Assembly (NCBI GenBank): GCA_900239685.1
Contig: OENT01000149.1
Span: forward strand, 1-64,000
DNA from: Rotaria macrura
Lineage: Eukaryota; Rotifera; Eurotatoria; Philodinida; Philodinidae
DNA length: 64,000 bases
Direction: 5' to 3'
Of the stretch, positions 24,087-36,057 are shown one piece after another. The notes below the pieces were generated by a model. It was not told where the DNA came from. It worked only from the letters and a program-made list of their open reading frames with translations, and did no database searches. A program made the position numbers and the translations under genes. Each line of letters opens with the position of its first letter. Position 1 is the first letter of the stretch.

Positions 24087-27000
24087 ATGTTTCCACGGTA
24101 TAGCCATTCAAAATTAAGAGGTGCTCGTTCTCGACGTTCAAAACCGAAATTACGACAACGGCAGTCAATACAAACGAAAAAAATAGATCGATCAACAACA
24201 ATAGATTCGTCTCGGATCGCTCGTTTTCGTAATATACTAAGTGATCTACGCCGTCCTGGATCGCGTTTTTTATCGTATACAATCACAGAACTCGAACCGA
24301 TTTCTCAGCAAATAGCTTTACAACAAATGTCATCTACAACAACATCGTTACTGCCTTGTCAATTACTATGTACATTTTGTCAAGGACTACTTTATGAACC
24401 CATAACACTTTATTGCGGTCATACATATTGTGATCAATGCATCAAAGATGAAGAATTATCGTCAACGGTAAATTGTCCTAGATGTCCACATGACATAGAA
24501 GGACAGATACAATCACCTGTATTAATCGCTCGAGAAAAATCTTATAGTAAAAATCGTTTTCTTAAAGAATTATTTGAACGTTCGGAAAACCTTAGAATCA
24601 AATTCGAAACACAATCACGGTGTCAAAAAGCAAAAGCAGAGTATTCCAATGGAAATTACCAGCAAGCTATCGATATTTGTTCGCAAATAATTGATCAATG
24701 TAAAAGAAAAATAATTTCTACTTTGTATTAATGTAGTTATTTTTCTATGTTTTTTTATTAGGTGATTGTAATGATCATCTTGCTTTATATTATCGTGCGA
24801 AAGCATATTCAGCTCTGAAACATTATGATCAAGGGCTCATAGATTCTACACGCCTAGTTGCCATAAAGCCTCAGTGGATCAAAGTGAGAAACCCTATTTC
24901 TTGTCTGTGTTGTCTGCTTTTCTTCAGAACGAATATACTGAGAATGCTTCTATATTTTTTGTTAGAGCTATTTATGTCAAAGTGAAATACTATTCGAAAT
25001 GAAACATTATGCAGCTGCACTTATGTCATCTCTGCAAGCACTTATTATAAATCCGGAAGATCAAATAGGCAAGCAAATTATGGCACGAGTAATAATGATA
25101 GAAAGGAAAAAAAATGATTCTTTATTCGTTTTTTGTTTCCATTCAAGCATTTGCACGCTGTGTTACACAACAATGATGATAAAGAAACTTTAACATCGAT
25201 GGAATCGGAAGTAGAACAATTTAATATAGTTTCCGTATTAGATGATGATGATGATACTAGCATGGCAGCAATGACTCCTGGTAAGAATAAAGTTTTTGCA
25301 TCAGATTAACCCAGTATAAAAACATTTAGTGCGTGAAGAATGCGTAATCTAATGTTTATAGGTCATGGAAAAGGGGCATCTGATGTTCGCAAGCTGATAA
25401 TTGTTGAAGACAAAAAAGGAGTAACTTGTCTTATCTGTACTTTCTGTTTAGTAATACAACAAATCTAAGAAGCTTGAAAGACTACTGAAAACTTTCCAAT
25501 AATCTCAAAGGAGTAAAGGATACTTAGTAAAAGTTGTATATCGACTGTTCTATTTTTAAGAATAAATAAAATAAAATAAAGACAAAAATTTACGTACGAA
25601 TAATCAAAGGTTTTATTTTCATCAATCATTAAAATTCTGACATGTTTTTCCTGTCTATAAAAAGACAAAAATAATTTCGTACGTTCATATATATATATAC
25701 GACCTTTGAACTTTGATTCAGTCATAAAATAAACACGTGTTCTTCTGAAATCTGTAATTTTTTGTTTGACTTGATTAATCTCTGTAAAAGAAATTCTGTT
25801 GAAATCTTTTGACTTGTATTTCAATCCTATTCATGACAACAATTTATAATTGCTATTTCTTTTAATTTATATTATTGAATATGTCAAGGAAGTTTATGGG
25901 CAGGAAATGTATGCTCGTCTGCTGGTATATATGACAATATATAGACATCTAAAAGGTGTAGTAGAAATGTTTTAGCAGCAAAATGTGAATATGAGCATAC
26001 AATTGGCAATCTAATATTCTACAATACTAGGAATAAATTATGAATGATGCATAGCTTTTGAGAGATGCTGTAACATCCTTGAAACCATGTGAAATAACCT
26101 GAAATGATGATTGACAACAACTCGTATTACAAATTTTTTGAAGTATATTAAACAGAAAAGTTTATTTATATATGTCTGAATAATGCAATACCAAAATTAT
26201 TGGAAAAGTTTTATTATTATCATTCTTATTATTATTATTATTATTGTTTTTGTGTTCAAATATTTTTCTGTAGGCTTCAACCCTAGAAAGAATTCAAGTA
26301 GTGATGGAACTCGAAGATAGCACGTTCAAGACAAAATAGAAAAACATTAAAATAGCTATCGAATTTTCCAAATTTAAGATCTCTAGAAAACCCAAGCCTT
26401 CATTTTCAGTATCTCGACTACGTAAATATAATTCTATATAGAAAATTTAGAGAAGCAGAGAAAAGAATGTTCTTCAAGATGAGTTGTGTGTTATAGTTTT
26501 TTGCTTGAGGAAGGACTATTTATTTAAATGTCTATCAATTCTTCGTCTATACGACGGCCAACAAAATAATTTCACTAAGTTCGATTATATTTTTCTTCAT
26601 AATCTGTAAAAAATTCATGAGAACGGACAGACATTTTATTTTATTTCGAAATAATATCTCATATCATTCGCTGTTGGCAAGACAGTATTGCATTGAAACA
26701 TTGATGATTCTTATAAACTACGGTTCAAATTTTTTGGAGTTCTTCACCTTGAGGAACTCTAAGAGTGATTTTTATTTTTATTATCTTCTGATTGGTAATA
26801 AGCTACTATTAGAATCAAAACTAAATTTCGTTAAATAATTTCGGCATCCATTTTACATGATTGAATAGAAGTGAAATACACTGATATTCATAAAAATAAT
26901 TGAATGCATAAATTGTCGGCAATATGAATGGGCGAAAATAAACACAAAAATCTCAATCAAATGACTATTTAATACATTTTTATTTTAGCATGTGCTTTAT

Positions 27001-29610
27001 TTTCTTTTAACAACAGGTGCCACTTCAAAAACAATGTGCAAATCACCACGTAAGTTAACTATTGTTCATGTATAGTGATTGTCGTGACTAAACTATTTTT
27101 TATATTATTCAGAATCATCAAAATCATGTTTTTGTTCGAAACTCGATAGTAAAAATTTGCAAACAGCAGATTTCGAATGTGCTATCTGTTGCAAGTAAGT
27201 TAGTTAATTTAATTTGATTAAACATAAGAAAGACTTGATTTTGTTTTTAGTTTATTATGGTTTCCAATAACAACACCATGTGGTCATGTATTTTGTCGTG
27301 AATGTGCAATTCGTTCTGTTGATAATACTACAGCCCAATGTCCCATATGCAAGACTCGTTTACATGACGTAAGAAATCTTTTCATTTGGATTATTCTCTG
27401 CTTTCAATGTTTATTAATATTTATAGTTTTTTCCAATGTTGATACAATCCCATGTAAATAAAACAGAGATTATTTCAAAAATAATCGAAACCTATTTCCC
27501 AACTGAATTTAATGAACGACAAAAGTTGTATGAAGAACAAAATATTGAAGGGTAAATTTTCTTCTCAAAAACAAAAAAACATTTCGTTGTGTTGTGTTTT
27601 AACATTAACTCTAAGAAAGGAAATATTTTTTCTTCAGTGCTTCTATTCCTCGAACATTATTGACAGATGAGAATACTTCAAATTCAATGATTTTTGAAAT
27701 CCCAGTATTTATATGCGTCTTGACCTTTCCACATTGTGTATGTCCATTACATGTATTTGAACCACGTTATCGTTTAATGATGAGAAGGACAATTGAAACT
27801 GAATCCCGTGCATTTGGAATGTGTACACAGGATGACGATGCCGAGTAAAAGCAACAAACAAAAAAAACAAAGAGTCCGATAGTAGATGAAAATGTTTTTA
27901 TTTTTCGTAGAACCTTTAATGATTATGGCACATTACTATACATTCGTGGCCTTGTTTATACCCAAGATGGTCGTTCGATTGTTGACACTATTGGACAACG
28001 ACGTTTTCGTGTTATTGGACGCGGAATGAGAGATGGATATGATACAGCTCGAGTTGAACTCATACGAGATAATCCTATCGAACAGCATGAATTGGATGGT
28101 TTGTTAAACTATGTAAAAGGTGAAGAAGGATAAAAGTATGTTTTATTTCTTTGATTTATAATAGATTTATTTCGACTTAATCGAGATACCTACAATCTGG
28201 TTCGCAACTGGTTCGATCATCTAGATGAACAGCGAAAAACAATCATAATGCATCGACTAGAAGAATATCCACCATGTGACGATTTAGAGCAAGAATCAAG
28301 TAATCATTTTCATCCATTAAAAAGTTCAATTAATTTAGTCTTCCATATTCCTAGCAGAAAATAATTTACTTGGAATATGATTCTAATTTTTAAAGATACG
28401 TAAAATAATGACAGAACTTTAAAGTTTAACGAGTAACTCATTTGATCGAAAATATTTCCTGTGTCGATTTTTTAATTATTCTATCAACTTAAGAATCAAA
28501 ACTTACTGTGTCTCACATCATCCTTTAGTGGATAAATCTATTGAAGTAAAGAATGAATCTAAATCCGCTGAAGTTGAACAGTAAAGTCTAGCGAACAAGT
28601 CAATATGACTTAATAAATCATGAAACTCGTATTATGAAAAGGTTGTGTGAAATATAAAGTACTCGATGAGCTTTGCACATGGAGAAATTTCTCCTTAATG
28701 GCAACGTATTTAAAAAGTTAACTAAGTAGTTTCTTGAATCTTTATCAATAGTTGTAATCACTATGTTCATAAGTACTGTTCTTGATATATGCGTTTCAGG
28801 AGAAAAATTCAATGTGAATAACTTCTTATAATGTGACATATTCTCAATCCTTTGTATATTTACCGTGATCTTAAGTTTCTTAGAGTAAAGATTGTCATCA
28901 ATATGTTACGTTATTATGTATGGAACGATTCACTTGATAATCGCCATATTGAATACCATCGCTAGCAAACACGTTTTTTAGTTTTAATTATTCTCCATTT
29001 CGTCTGTAATTAATCGCATGAAAACAATTGACTAAATCACTCGTGATAAATGATAGCTACTTAGTGCAAGTAGATTTTCAAAAAAAGTGTTACAAAGTAT
29101 AAGAAATTCATTAGGTAAGATATGTGCCAAAAGTGCATAATATGTACCTTCGCTCCTATTTTATTGACAATCATTACTTTTAAAGTGATGTTCGTTGCAG
29201 TAGATCACAAGCAACATACGATTATAGTAATGATACATGATGGAGAGCTTCTATATTGATATGATGAGAAAAAAAGATCAAAACAGAAGTTCGAAATATG
29301 AAAACAAAATCGAGATCAATCACGTTGTGACATTAGATCATATCCATATTCTATATCAGTTTTAATTATTAAGGGAAATTGTTTTACTATCTATATAATT
29401 TATGTAGCTGATGGACCTCGTTGGACATGGATTATGCTAAATCTATTACCAATCGAAGACCTTCTTCGATATACTGCACTTGCATCTCGATCTTTTCGTA
29501 CTCGCATACAAATGATTAATGATGCTATTGGTTTTTTACTGAACCAACAACAGCGACAACAACAACGACAACATCAGCAACCACCAGAAACATCGACTGA
29601 TCAGGCATAG
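24087..29610 (+). CDS. LONRF: LONRF-like protein: two RING fingers, TPR and Lon N-terminal domain
   Basis: Exons 24087-24699, 24762-24883, 24966-25088, 25148-25280, 27017-27049, 27113-27194, 27251-27368, 27427-27551, 27638-27844, 27911-28098, 28165-28299 and 29408-29610 join in phase to about 693 residues, close to vertebrate LONRF1-3. RING 1 (near residue 92-135) has CTFC, CGHTYCDQC and CPRC. TPR-like helices follow. RING 2 (near 363-405) has CAIC, CGHVFCREC and CPIC. The Lon substrate-binding domain starts near residue 466 (LHVFEPRYRLMMRR, then DGRSIVDTIGQRRFRVIGRG). The C-terminus GPRWTWIMLNLLP matches the family end. There is no Lon protease domain, as expected for LONRF, whose members act as E3 ubiquitin ligases. 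A candidate alternative terminal exon lies at 28529-28584. Confidence 0.9.
25465..25824 (-). other. Antisense ORF of 119 codons in the 1.7 kb LONRF intron
   Basis: The - strand is open from 25824 to 25465 with an ATG start and a charged, protein-like first half (ITDFRRTRVYFMTESKFKGR). The second half is hydrophobic (YVNFCLYFILFIL). It sits wholly inside the LONRF intron 25281-27016. It could be a nested gene, a decayed insertion or chance. I recognise no family and see no convincing splice sites that extend it. Confidence 0.25.
26211..26245. repeat. (TTA)n microsatellite in LONRF intron
   Basis: An interrupted run of TTA/ATT triplets, two short blocks broken by CATTC. Confidence 0.8.
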
Positions 29611-29828
29611 ACTTCATTTTCTTTTTAACGTTCATCTGGATAATAGTGATTACCCGGTGGCATGCTTTTCTTTCTCGTAAAAGGAAAGCAGCAAGATATG
29701 TGTTTGTTTTCTCTTCTTCTTCAATGATGCTATCTTTGCTATTATAAAAGACGGTATGTACTTGTTAAATCTGATAAAACATGCACTAACTCGGATTAAA
29801 AAGTAACAGTATAGGATGGAAGATATCT

Positions 29829-31959
29829 TCAAAGTATTATTGTTATTAATTCTGTAATAAAAAGAAAAATAATCGATAATGTTCCTATTATAGAAAAATA
29901 AGTTCGCCAATTCAAAGATAAAATTGATGACGAATGTATATGATGATGATGTATATGATAAAAACCAAATGGCTTTAACTGATTATCATTTGTTTGTGTT
30001 CCTCTATGACTTTTAATAGTCACTGAATGAGATGAAAGTGTAACAGGAGACAATTTTTTCAAACTTGAAGAAGGGTAAACTTCAGGGTGGTCACGATGCA
30101 TTGCTTGTTTAAGTAATTCGATTCGTTGAGCTATGGATGAAGAAATCGTTGATAATGGCGGAGATTCATGTCGTAATGATTGTAATGGTGCTTTTCTCTC
30201 GTTGAAATTCGTTCGTATCTTTGATTTACTGTGCAAACGTCGAAGATGTTGCTGTGTATGAAATGAGCGAATACTGCCAGTATTTGTCATAGTATTCCGT
30301 CGAGAAGCATATCGTAATCCAATATGATGTTCGATGGATGTCTGTATGGGTAGTGTTGTTGAAGAATTGGATTTTCGACTATTGAGTTTATTAGGATACT
30401 GATGGTCGTTCTAGAGATACAAACAAAAAAACAGTTATAATACATATCTATGTTTTAGTCTCGTTATTGAATGTATGCTTTTTTTTATCTCTTACTTCTG
30501 GGATTTACAAATGTTATATAAATAGGAGAGAATTGCTTTGTGCAATTCTTTTCATTTCTGTTTCCATTAATTACACATGTTTACTAATGAGACTAGTAAA
30601 CGTAGAAAAGAGTTTGTCTTTATGTGGTTTGAACATAATTAAGTCTTTTTTTCTCTTTTTAATTTTCTATCTTATGTTAGCTGCGAAATGACAACAAGTC
30701 TTGTATTTCGAAGTTCAAAACGCTTGCTCATAAATAGTAAGAATGATTGGAAAAACAATTTGAAAACTTCAACTAATCAAAAAATTACTTTATGCAAATG
30801 TTGTCTCTGTAAAATAGTAACGTTGATCATAGACATTTTAAGCAAATAGAATTCATTTGAAATTTCTATCTGCGAATTCCCTAAAGACATGGTAACAGTA
30901 CATCATTTAATTTTCTCACATCTAACTTCGAATGGTAGAATAAAAAGATAAAAATCAGTGTAACAACAATGACTGCATTTTAAGAGCCTGAAAAGATATA
31001 GCCGTGTGGATTTCTGCTGGTCTAATAAAGGTATATTTGTAGGAATGATGTGAACTCAAGCATTCAATGACTGCTCAGGCAGCTCTACTTTTAATATTTA
31101 CGAAAGAAGTACTTATAAGCCTGAGCACACATCTGAACAACAACGTAGACCGTCTTGTTTTGTAAGTAATCTCAAGAAAAAAAATTTCACTGAATATCTG
31201 TGACAGAAGACACTTTAACAGTCAATTTTACATCACAAAGGAAAGTCACGACATCTTATTTGTTCGTTTTCTTTTTCATTCTCTCAGCTGGTATATTAAT
31301 GGGTGAATAAATTTGAACTAGCAGTAAACAGTACTATTGTATTGCTTTTAAATATTTCTTACTGAATCATTTAATTGAGAACAAGTGGAATCAGAACAAT
31401 GCTGCCACATAGATCTTGGTAGAGATGACTTTGATTGTGAAGATTGGTCTTGTTTTACTGATGATACGTCCTGATGACACTGTTCTTGATCAATGAATTT
31501 CTCTTGATGAATACAACGTTTATGGTAAGCAGATAACTCCATGGAAGATTTCTCATTCTGTGGCAATGTCGAAAAATAAGGTTCACTGAATGGCAAATGT
31601 TCGAAAGGTTCAATTAAAGATGGTATACGCTTTGGTGGTTCTAGTTCACAAGATGGCCGATTGCAAACATGAATATTATGAGGAATTCTAGCACTGGTCG
31701 ATAGGCTCGTATCATTATTTTGTTTTATAGCTTTAGATGATTGAACATGTGTTTTATGTAATGAATCTTGTTCTTTAATTTCAGTACTAATCGTATGTTC
31801 ATGATGAGTGTCATGGTTGAGTAATTTTTTGAATACTCGACTCATTTTCAAGCGAATACTACCTGTAGGTCGAATTGATTGACGACTTGCGGATGATACT
31901 AATTCAGATGGTACAGTGGTTAATGCTGAATAGTGAACACCAGGTGCAGTGAATCCCAT
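29829..31959 (-). CDS. Unrecognised protein with a C-terminal membrane segment
   Basis: Two exons, 31959-31363 and 30410-29829, join in phase 0 to about 392 residues. The donor is TCA|GTAAGA and the acceptor is CTCTAG|AACGAC. The N-terminal exon is hydrophilic and rich in Ser and His, with two Cys-containing motifs (CNRPSCELEPPK and WQHCSDSTCSQ). The second exon is basic and Ser-rich, contains a His-rich stretch and ends in about 20 hydrophobic residues (YFSIIGTLSIIFLFITELIT) directly before the stop. That layout suggests a tail-anchored membrane protein with a cytosolic body, which is inference. It converges on LONRF with about 220 bp between stop codons. The joining of the two exons rests on phase and splice sites only, so they could belong to separate genes. 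No family recognised. Confidence 0.55.
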
Positions 31960-32280
31960 TTTCTTTGTTAATGTGGTTTATGAATAATTAGGAAAACATT
32001 TCATGAAATCATCTGTACTGGTCATGGAAAATAAAATTCATTCGAATATGAATAAAACAAACAGAATCGATTTCTATTGAACTATTTCGAACTATTTATA
32101 AATTATCATACGCGCGTACAAATTTTACCAGAATTCTTGTTAGATTTCTATTATTCTCATGACTCTATCTAAACTAATTCGGTTTACCTATTCATGTGTT
32201 CGTCTATCAGTAGTCTTTTAGAATATTTTAGATGGAATTCAATAACGCATCATTCCTAGGAGTACAACAAATCTTGAAGG

Positions 32281-32750
32281 GATGTGAGATTTTTCATCAC
32301 ATCTTTGAGGTTTGGACTTGAATTTGGATTTGGATTTGGTTTCTGGATTTGGACTATTGTTCGAATTTAGTTCCTAGATGTGAATTTCATCTAGATTTAC
32401 ATCACAGGACTGTTGATATTGCTTTGTTCAGCTTAGATTTGGGATTCGGAATTGATTGTGTGTTTGGATCTTAGATTTGGATTTGGGATTTGTTTTCAAT
32501 CTAACACGAGTCCAGCTTTGTAGCCGTGCTATATTGAAACCAAATCCAAATCGAAACCCAAATCTATACGAAATCTAAACAATTTAATATCATTTTATAA
32601 GATTAGCGATTCTTTTCTCCCTTCTCGGACTTTATCTTAAAAATCTCATCAGATTTGGATAATTCAAAGTCAAACCCAAATCCAAAACTCAGTCGAAAAC
32701 AAAGCCAAACATATTTGCACTAAATCCCAAGGTCTTGGATTTGTTGCAAC
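32281..32750. repeat. TTTGGAT-rich degenerate repeat on both strands
   Basis: The left part is full of GATTTGG, TTTGGAT and TTTGGAC units on the + strand (32310-32355 and 32428-32492). From about 32540 the complementary units CCAAATC and AAATCCA dominate (32540-32565 and 32675-32700). The block could therefore fold on itself. It opens with a perfect small hairpin, GATGTGA / TCACATC, at 32281-32303. Units are irregular, so this is a decayed simple repeat or the edge of an older element. Confidence 0.6.
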
Positions 32751-32969
32751 CCTAATCTTTCCTAATCTTATGTGTATTCGAAATGAAATGTTGAGAATCA
32801 CATTCCACAAGCATCACTGATTTGTACCTTTTCAATATAAATCTCGTATATTGCCAGTATTTTTACGTGCTTCTTTTTCTTTTTACAAACGATGATGTTT
32901 TTCATTGCATCGTGTACAATGTCTGAATTGAATATTGCTCTATCCTCAGTCACAGATGAAGATCAACTC

Positions 32970-34730
32970 TAAAGAAATTAAATCTAGGAGGCATTGCACG
33001 TAAGTCACGACCAACGATGGCCAATGAATATCAACTATCTGGCTCATATTTGCACAGTAGACAGACCTAACATATTTAGGAATAAACTAAAATGTTCAGC
33101 TCAAATGGATTAAGCACTTCGGAGATAAAGGCGTTGCAAATGTGAGAGGATGGGCTATATAAGGAGTGTACTTTTTAGAGTAACACTTTTCAGTAAATTT
33201 CCATTCACTAAGCGACGATAAGAGGTATAGAAGAGATTTTTTCACCAACGATATCATCGATGTTGGACTATATTATCATGCTACTGAAAATTACTTATCG
33301 TTGGAGATGTTTGACCCGAAGCTCTATGCGATTTCCAGAAACACTGACCTTCTTGAAAAGCTAAGTTAGTCAGATCGGTGCAATAGAATATTTTGCGAGC
33401 AGTCTCATTTATAAGCGCACATCAAGATACATCAAGTAGCGTTTTCAAAACTTTGTGATATTGAACTTTGGTAGTAAAAAATTTTCAAACAAGACGAAAC
33501 GTATCGAAAATCACACGCTAATAAGACTACAACGATAAAGAATTTTTATTAAAAATCAAACTATTCTATTTCAAATGCAAGCCGATTGCAACAAACCTCT
33601 AAATTCAAAATTTGAACTTGTTTGGACTTACCAATCAAAAATGGTGAAGCATTCATCTTTCATGAACCACAGAAAGATATTTAGTCTACTTTATATTCCA
33701 ACATATCTTTGGTAGAATATTTTTCGTTGAAAAACCTATTTCGAATGTTTACTGCATGTGTAACTTAGTTCCTAATGAGTTTTAAAAATTGCTTAAATAA
33801 TTTTGAATAGTAATTCATCTTCACAAAAATATCAATTTTTTATCGAATTCCTTCTTCCATTTTACTGCAATCCCCTTCAAGAGCAGCAAGAAAGGCGATG
33901 TTCGTTTTTCGACATGAGAATTCGCACATATAAAGATCATAATAAGAAAATTGTATGATGAAATTGTCTCAACCTTTGGTAGAGAGGCATGCAATACCAG
34001 CCAAAGACTTATGAAAACTGAATGCTTCGGCATTTGTCCGTAGTAAGTCCAAACTAGTTCAAATTTTGAATTTAGAGATACACGTCGCGATGCGCTTTCA
34101 TTTGAAATGGAACAATCTGATGTTTGATAAAAATATTCTTAATTGCTGCAGGTTAGAATTACGTAGAATTTCAGGTACTTTTAATCATGTTTGAAAAGAT
34201 TTTGCTGCCCGAGTTCAATATCACAAAGTTTTGAAAACATTACTTGATGTATCTTGATGTGCTCTATCAAATGAGACTACAATCGAAACATTCTATTGCG
34301 CTGATCCGGGTAACTTGTCTGATCTATGTGGACGTTTTATTCGAAAATCGCATGTCACGCCAAGCAACGATTGTCGATCAATTCAGTACCTTTATTAGCA
34401 TGCAATGGAACCCATCGCTAATAACATTTAAAGTAAAAAAATCTCTGTTATAACTCTTATCGTTGGTTAGAAAATGAAAATTTACTAAAGCGTTTTGTAT
34501 TCAGAAGATATTAAAAATGTATCCTACCCACTGGCCCTTGCAACATCTATATCTCCAGCATGGTTCATTGATTTAAGCTTAAATTACCAGTTTCTTCCTA
34601 ACTTTGATAGACCTAGTTACTGTAAAAATATTATCCAAATTGGTGACACTCATTGTTTAACGTTCTATAAGAATTGGTCGTGACTCAGGTACAATGCCTC
34701 CTAGACAGAATAAATTTACTGTTTTTGATC
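32970..34730. repeat. Large imperfect inverted repeat (foldback-like), arms about 700 bp
   Basis: The left arm, about 32970-33660, matches the reverse complement of about 34015-34730 along its whole length. Outer anchor: CTAGGAGGCATTG at 32984 pairs with CAATGCCTCCTAG near 34690. Middle anchor: CACATCAAGATACATCAAGTA near 33419 pairs with TACTTGATGTATCTTGATGTG near 34240. Inner anchor: CTCTAAATTCAAAATTTGAAC at 33598 pairs with GTTCAAATTTTGAATTTAGAG near 34055. The spacer is about 350 bp. Small gaps and mismatches show an old structure. No transposase or clear target-site duplication was found. Confidence 0.75.
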
Positions 34731-35428
34731 CACAGGAATTACTTCTCACTGCTCTAATTCACTAGTATGTAGGCAAAAGCACTAATTAAACGGAGTAGGT
34801 GTACATTTTTTTGAATAGTGCTAGTCGGAATTACATCGTAGGAGTCTAGATTTTCTTTATTCTAAACAATAATAATTCTTCTAATGAATACAGTATTTAA
34901 GATTTAACGAGAGTAAAAAAAATTATAAAAAACATGCAAATACGGAAGATTTTCATTTGTCATCATTCTCAGTATGCAGTTAAACTTGAATTCAATTACA
35001 GGCTAATTGTTACAGTAGAAGTGGGATGAAAAATTTCAATGGCAACTTGAATAGAGAATATTATTTACAAACGATTTTTAAAGACATTGATATCCTTGTT
35101 GTATATACATTCTGAAACTAGAAATTTTTAAATTAAAAACCTTGTGATCCATTTATTTTCAATTCCAAAAGTTCAGTTAAAAAGCCTATTTTTCTACTGT
35201 ATAAAATAATAGAGAAGAACATTGTCGATCAATCGAGATTTCATTGATCTATACACCGGAGCGACGTGGATAAACTTCTCGTCTTTTTCAATATATTTCT
35301 TATTGAAATTGTAAAATTTTCGACTTTCTACATATTCTCAGCTTCTTCGGAAACAAACCGAGAAGTGTAATTTCCTTACAAGTTTTTTTGAAATAGTTTT
35401 CGGACTTCTAATCTTTATGTACAATCTT

Positions 35429-35958
35429 CAAGGGGGAAACATCTTTTTCGTCGTTTTTGTAGTAATGAAATTTTGGCGTAGATTCTGATTTTGTCCAAAT
35501 TTTGTTGTACTCCTAAATACTCCTTTGTGTTGTTCGTCGATTCGTGGCAGATAAAACATTTTCACATCTGTTACTGAACTTTGTGGAATTATTTCCCGGG
35601 AGCCTCATTTTCACTGTTTTTTGTACAATTTTGAGAATTTCGCTTGGTTGCAATGGAGTTTTCTAAATTTTTTCGTACTCCTAGCTACTCCTTGATGCTC
35701 TTCATGAATTCGAGAACAACTCAATATCCTCACAGTCACTTTGGAATTTTGCGAAGCTTTTTCAGTTCCGAAAGCTCATTTTGGCTGGGATTTCAGTTAA
35801 TAAAATTTCATATCTAACCAATGAGTTTCTCTGCGTTTTTCTTGTACTCCTAGGGACTCCTTCAGGCCTTCTATTTGTTGATATTCTCCATTAGATTTTC
35901 CAAGCTTGCATTTATCTGGAAAACTATAAAGTCCAAAAACCATGATGTTTCCCCCTTG
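35429..35958. mobile_element. hAT-like non-autonomous element (MITE), 530 bp
   Basis: The ends are perfect 15 bp terminal inverted repeats, CAAGGGGGAAACATC at 35429-35443 and its reverse complement at 35944-35958. The element is flanked by a perfect 8 bp target-site duplication, ACAATCTT at 35421-35428 and 35959-35966. An 8 bp duplication together with a CAAGG-type end is characteristic of the hAT superfamily. The interior has no coding capacity but contains three degenerate tandem units spaced 168-169 bp apart, each with TACTCCT-N4/5-ACTCC (at 35506, 35674 and 35843). The intact duplication suggests a fairly recent insertion. Mobility would need a transposase supplied from elsewhere, as none is encoded here. 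Confidence 0.85.
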
Positions 35959-36057
35959 ACAATCTTGCTATAACATCTACAGTACGAAAAGAGAAAATTC
36001 ATCGACATAACACGCACTCGTATTAATGCGCTAGTCAATATGTACTACAGTTTTGCT

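Larger units (their letters stand above)
31960..36057. other. Repeat-rich intergenic island
   Basis: These 4.1 kb hold no gene that I can support. Their content is a TTTGGAT-rich block (32281-32750), a large inverted repeat (32970-34730) and a hAT-like MITE (35429-35958), listed separately. The intervals 31960-32280 and 34731-35428 show only AT-rich sequence. ORFs at 33821-34683 lie in the spacer and right arm of the inverted repeat and look accidental. Confidence 0.6.

Noticed and set aside
24040..24286. Two antisense ORFs opposite the first LONRF exon.
   Set aside because: The + strand frame carries RING fingers and consistent splicing; the antisense frames are arginine/serine shadows.
34244..34683. 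Two + strand ORFs in the right arm of the large inverted repeat.
   Set aside because: The left arm does not keep the corresponding frames open, so these look accidental.
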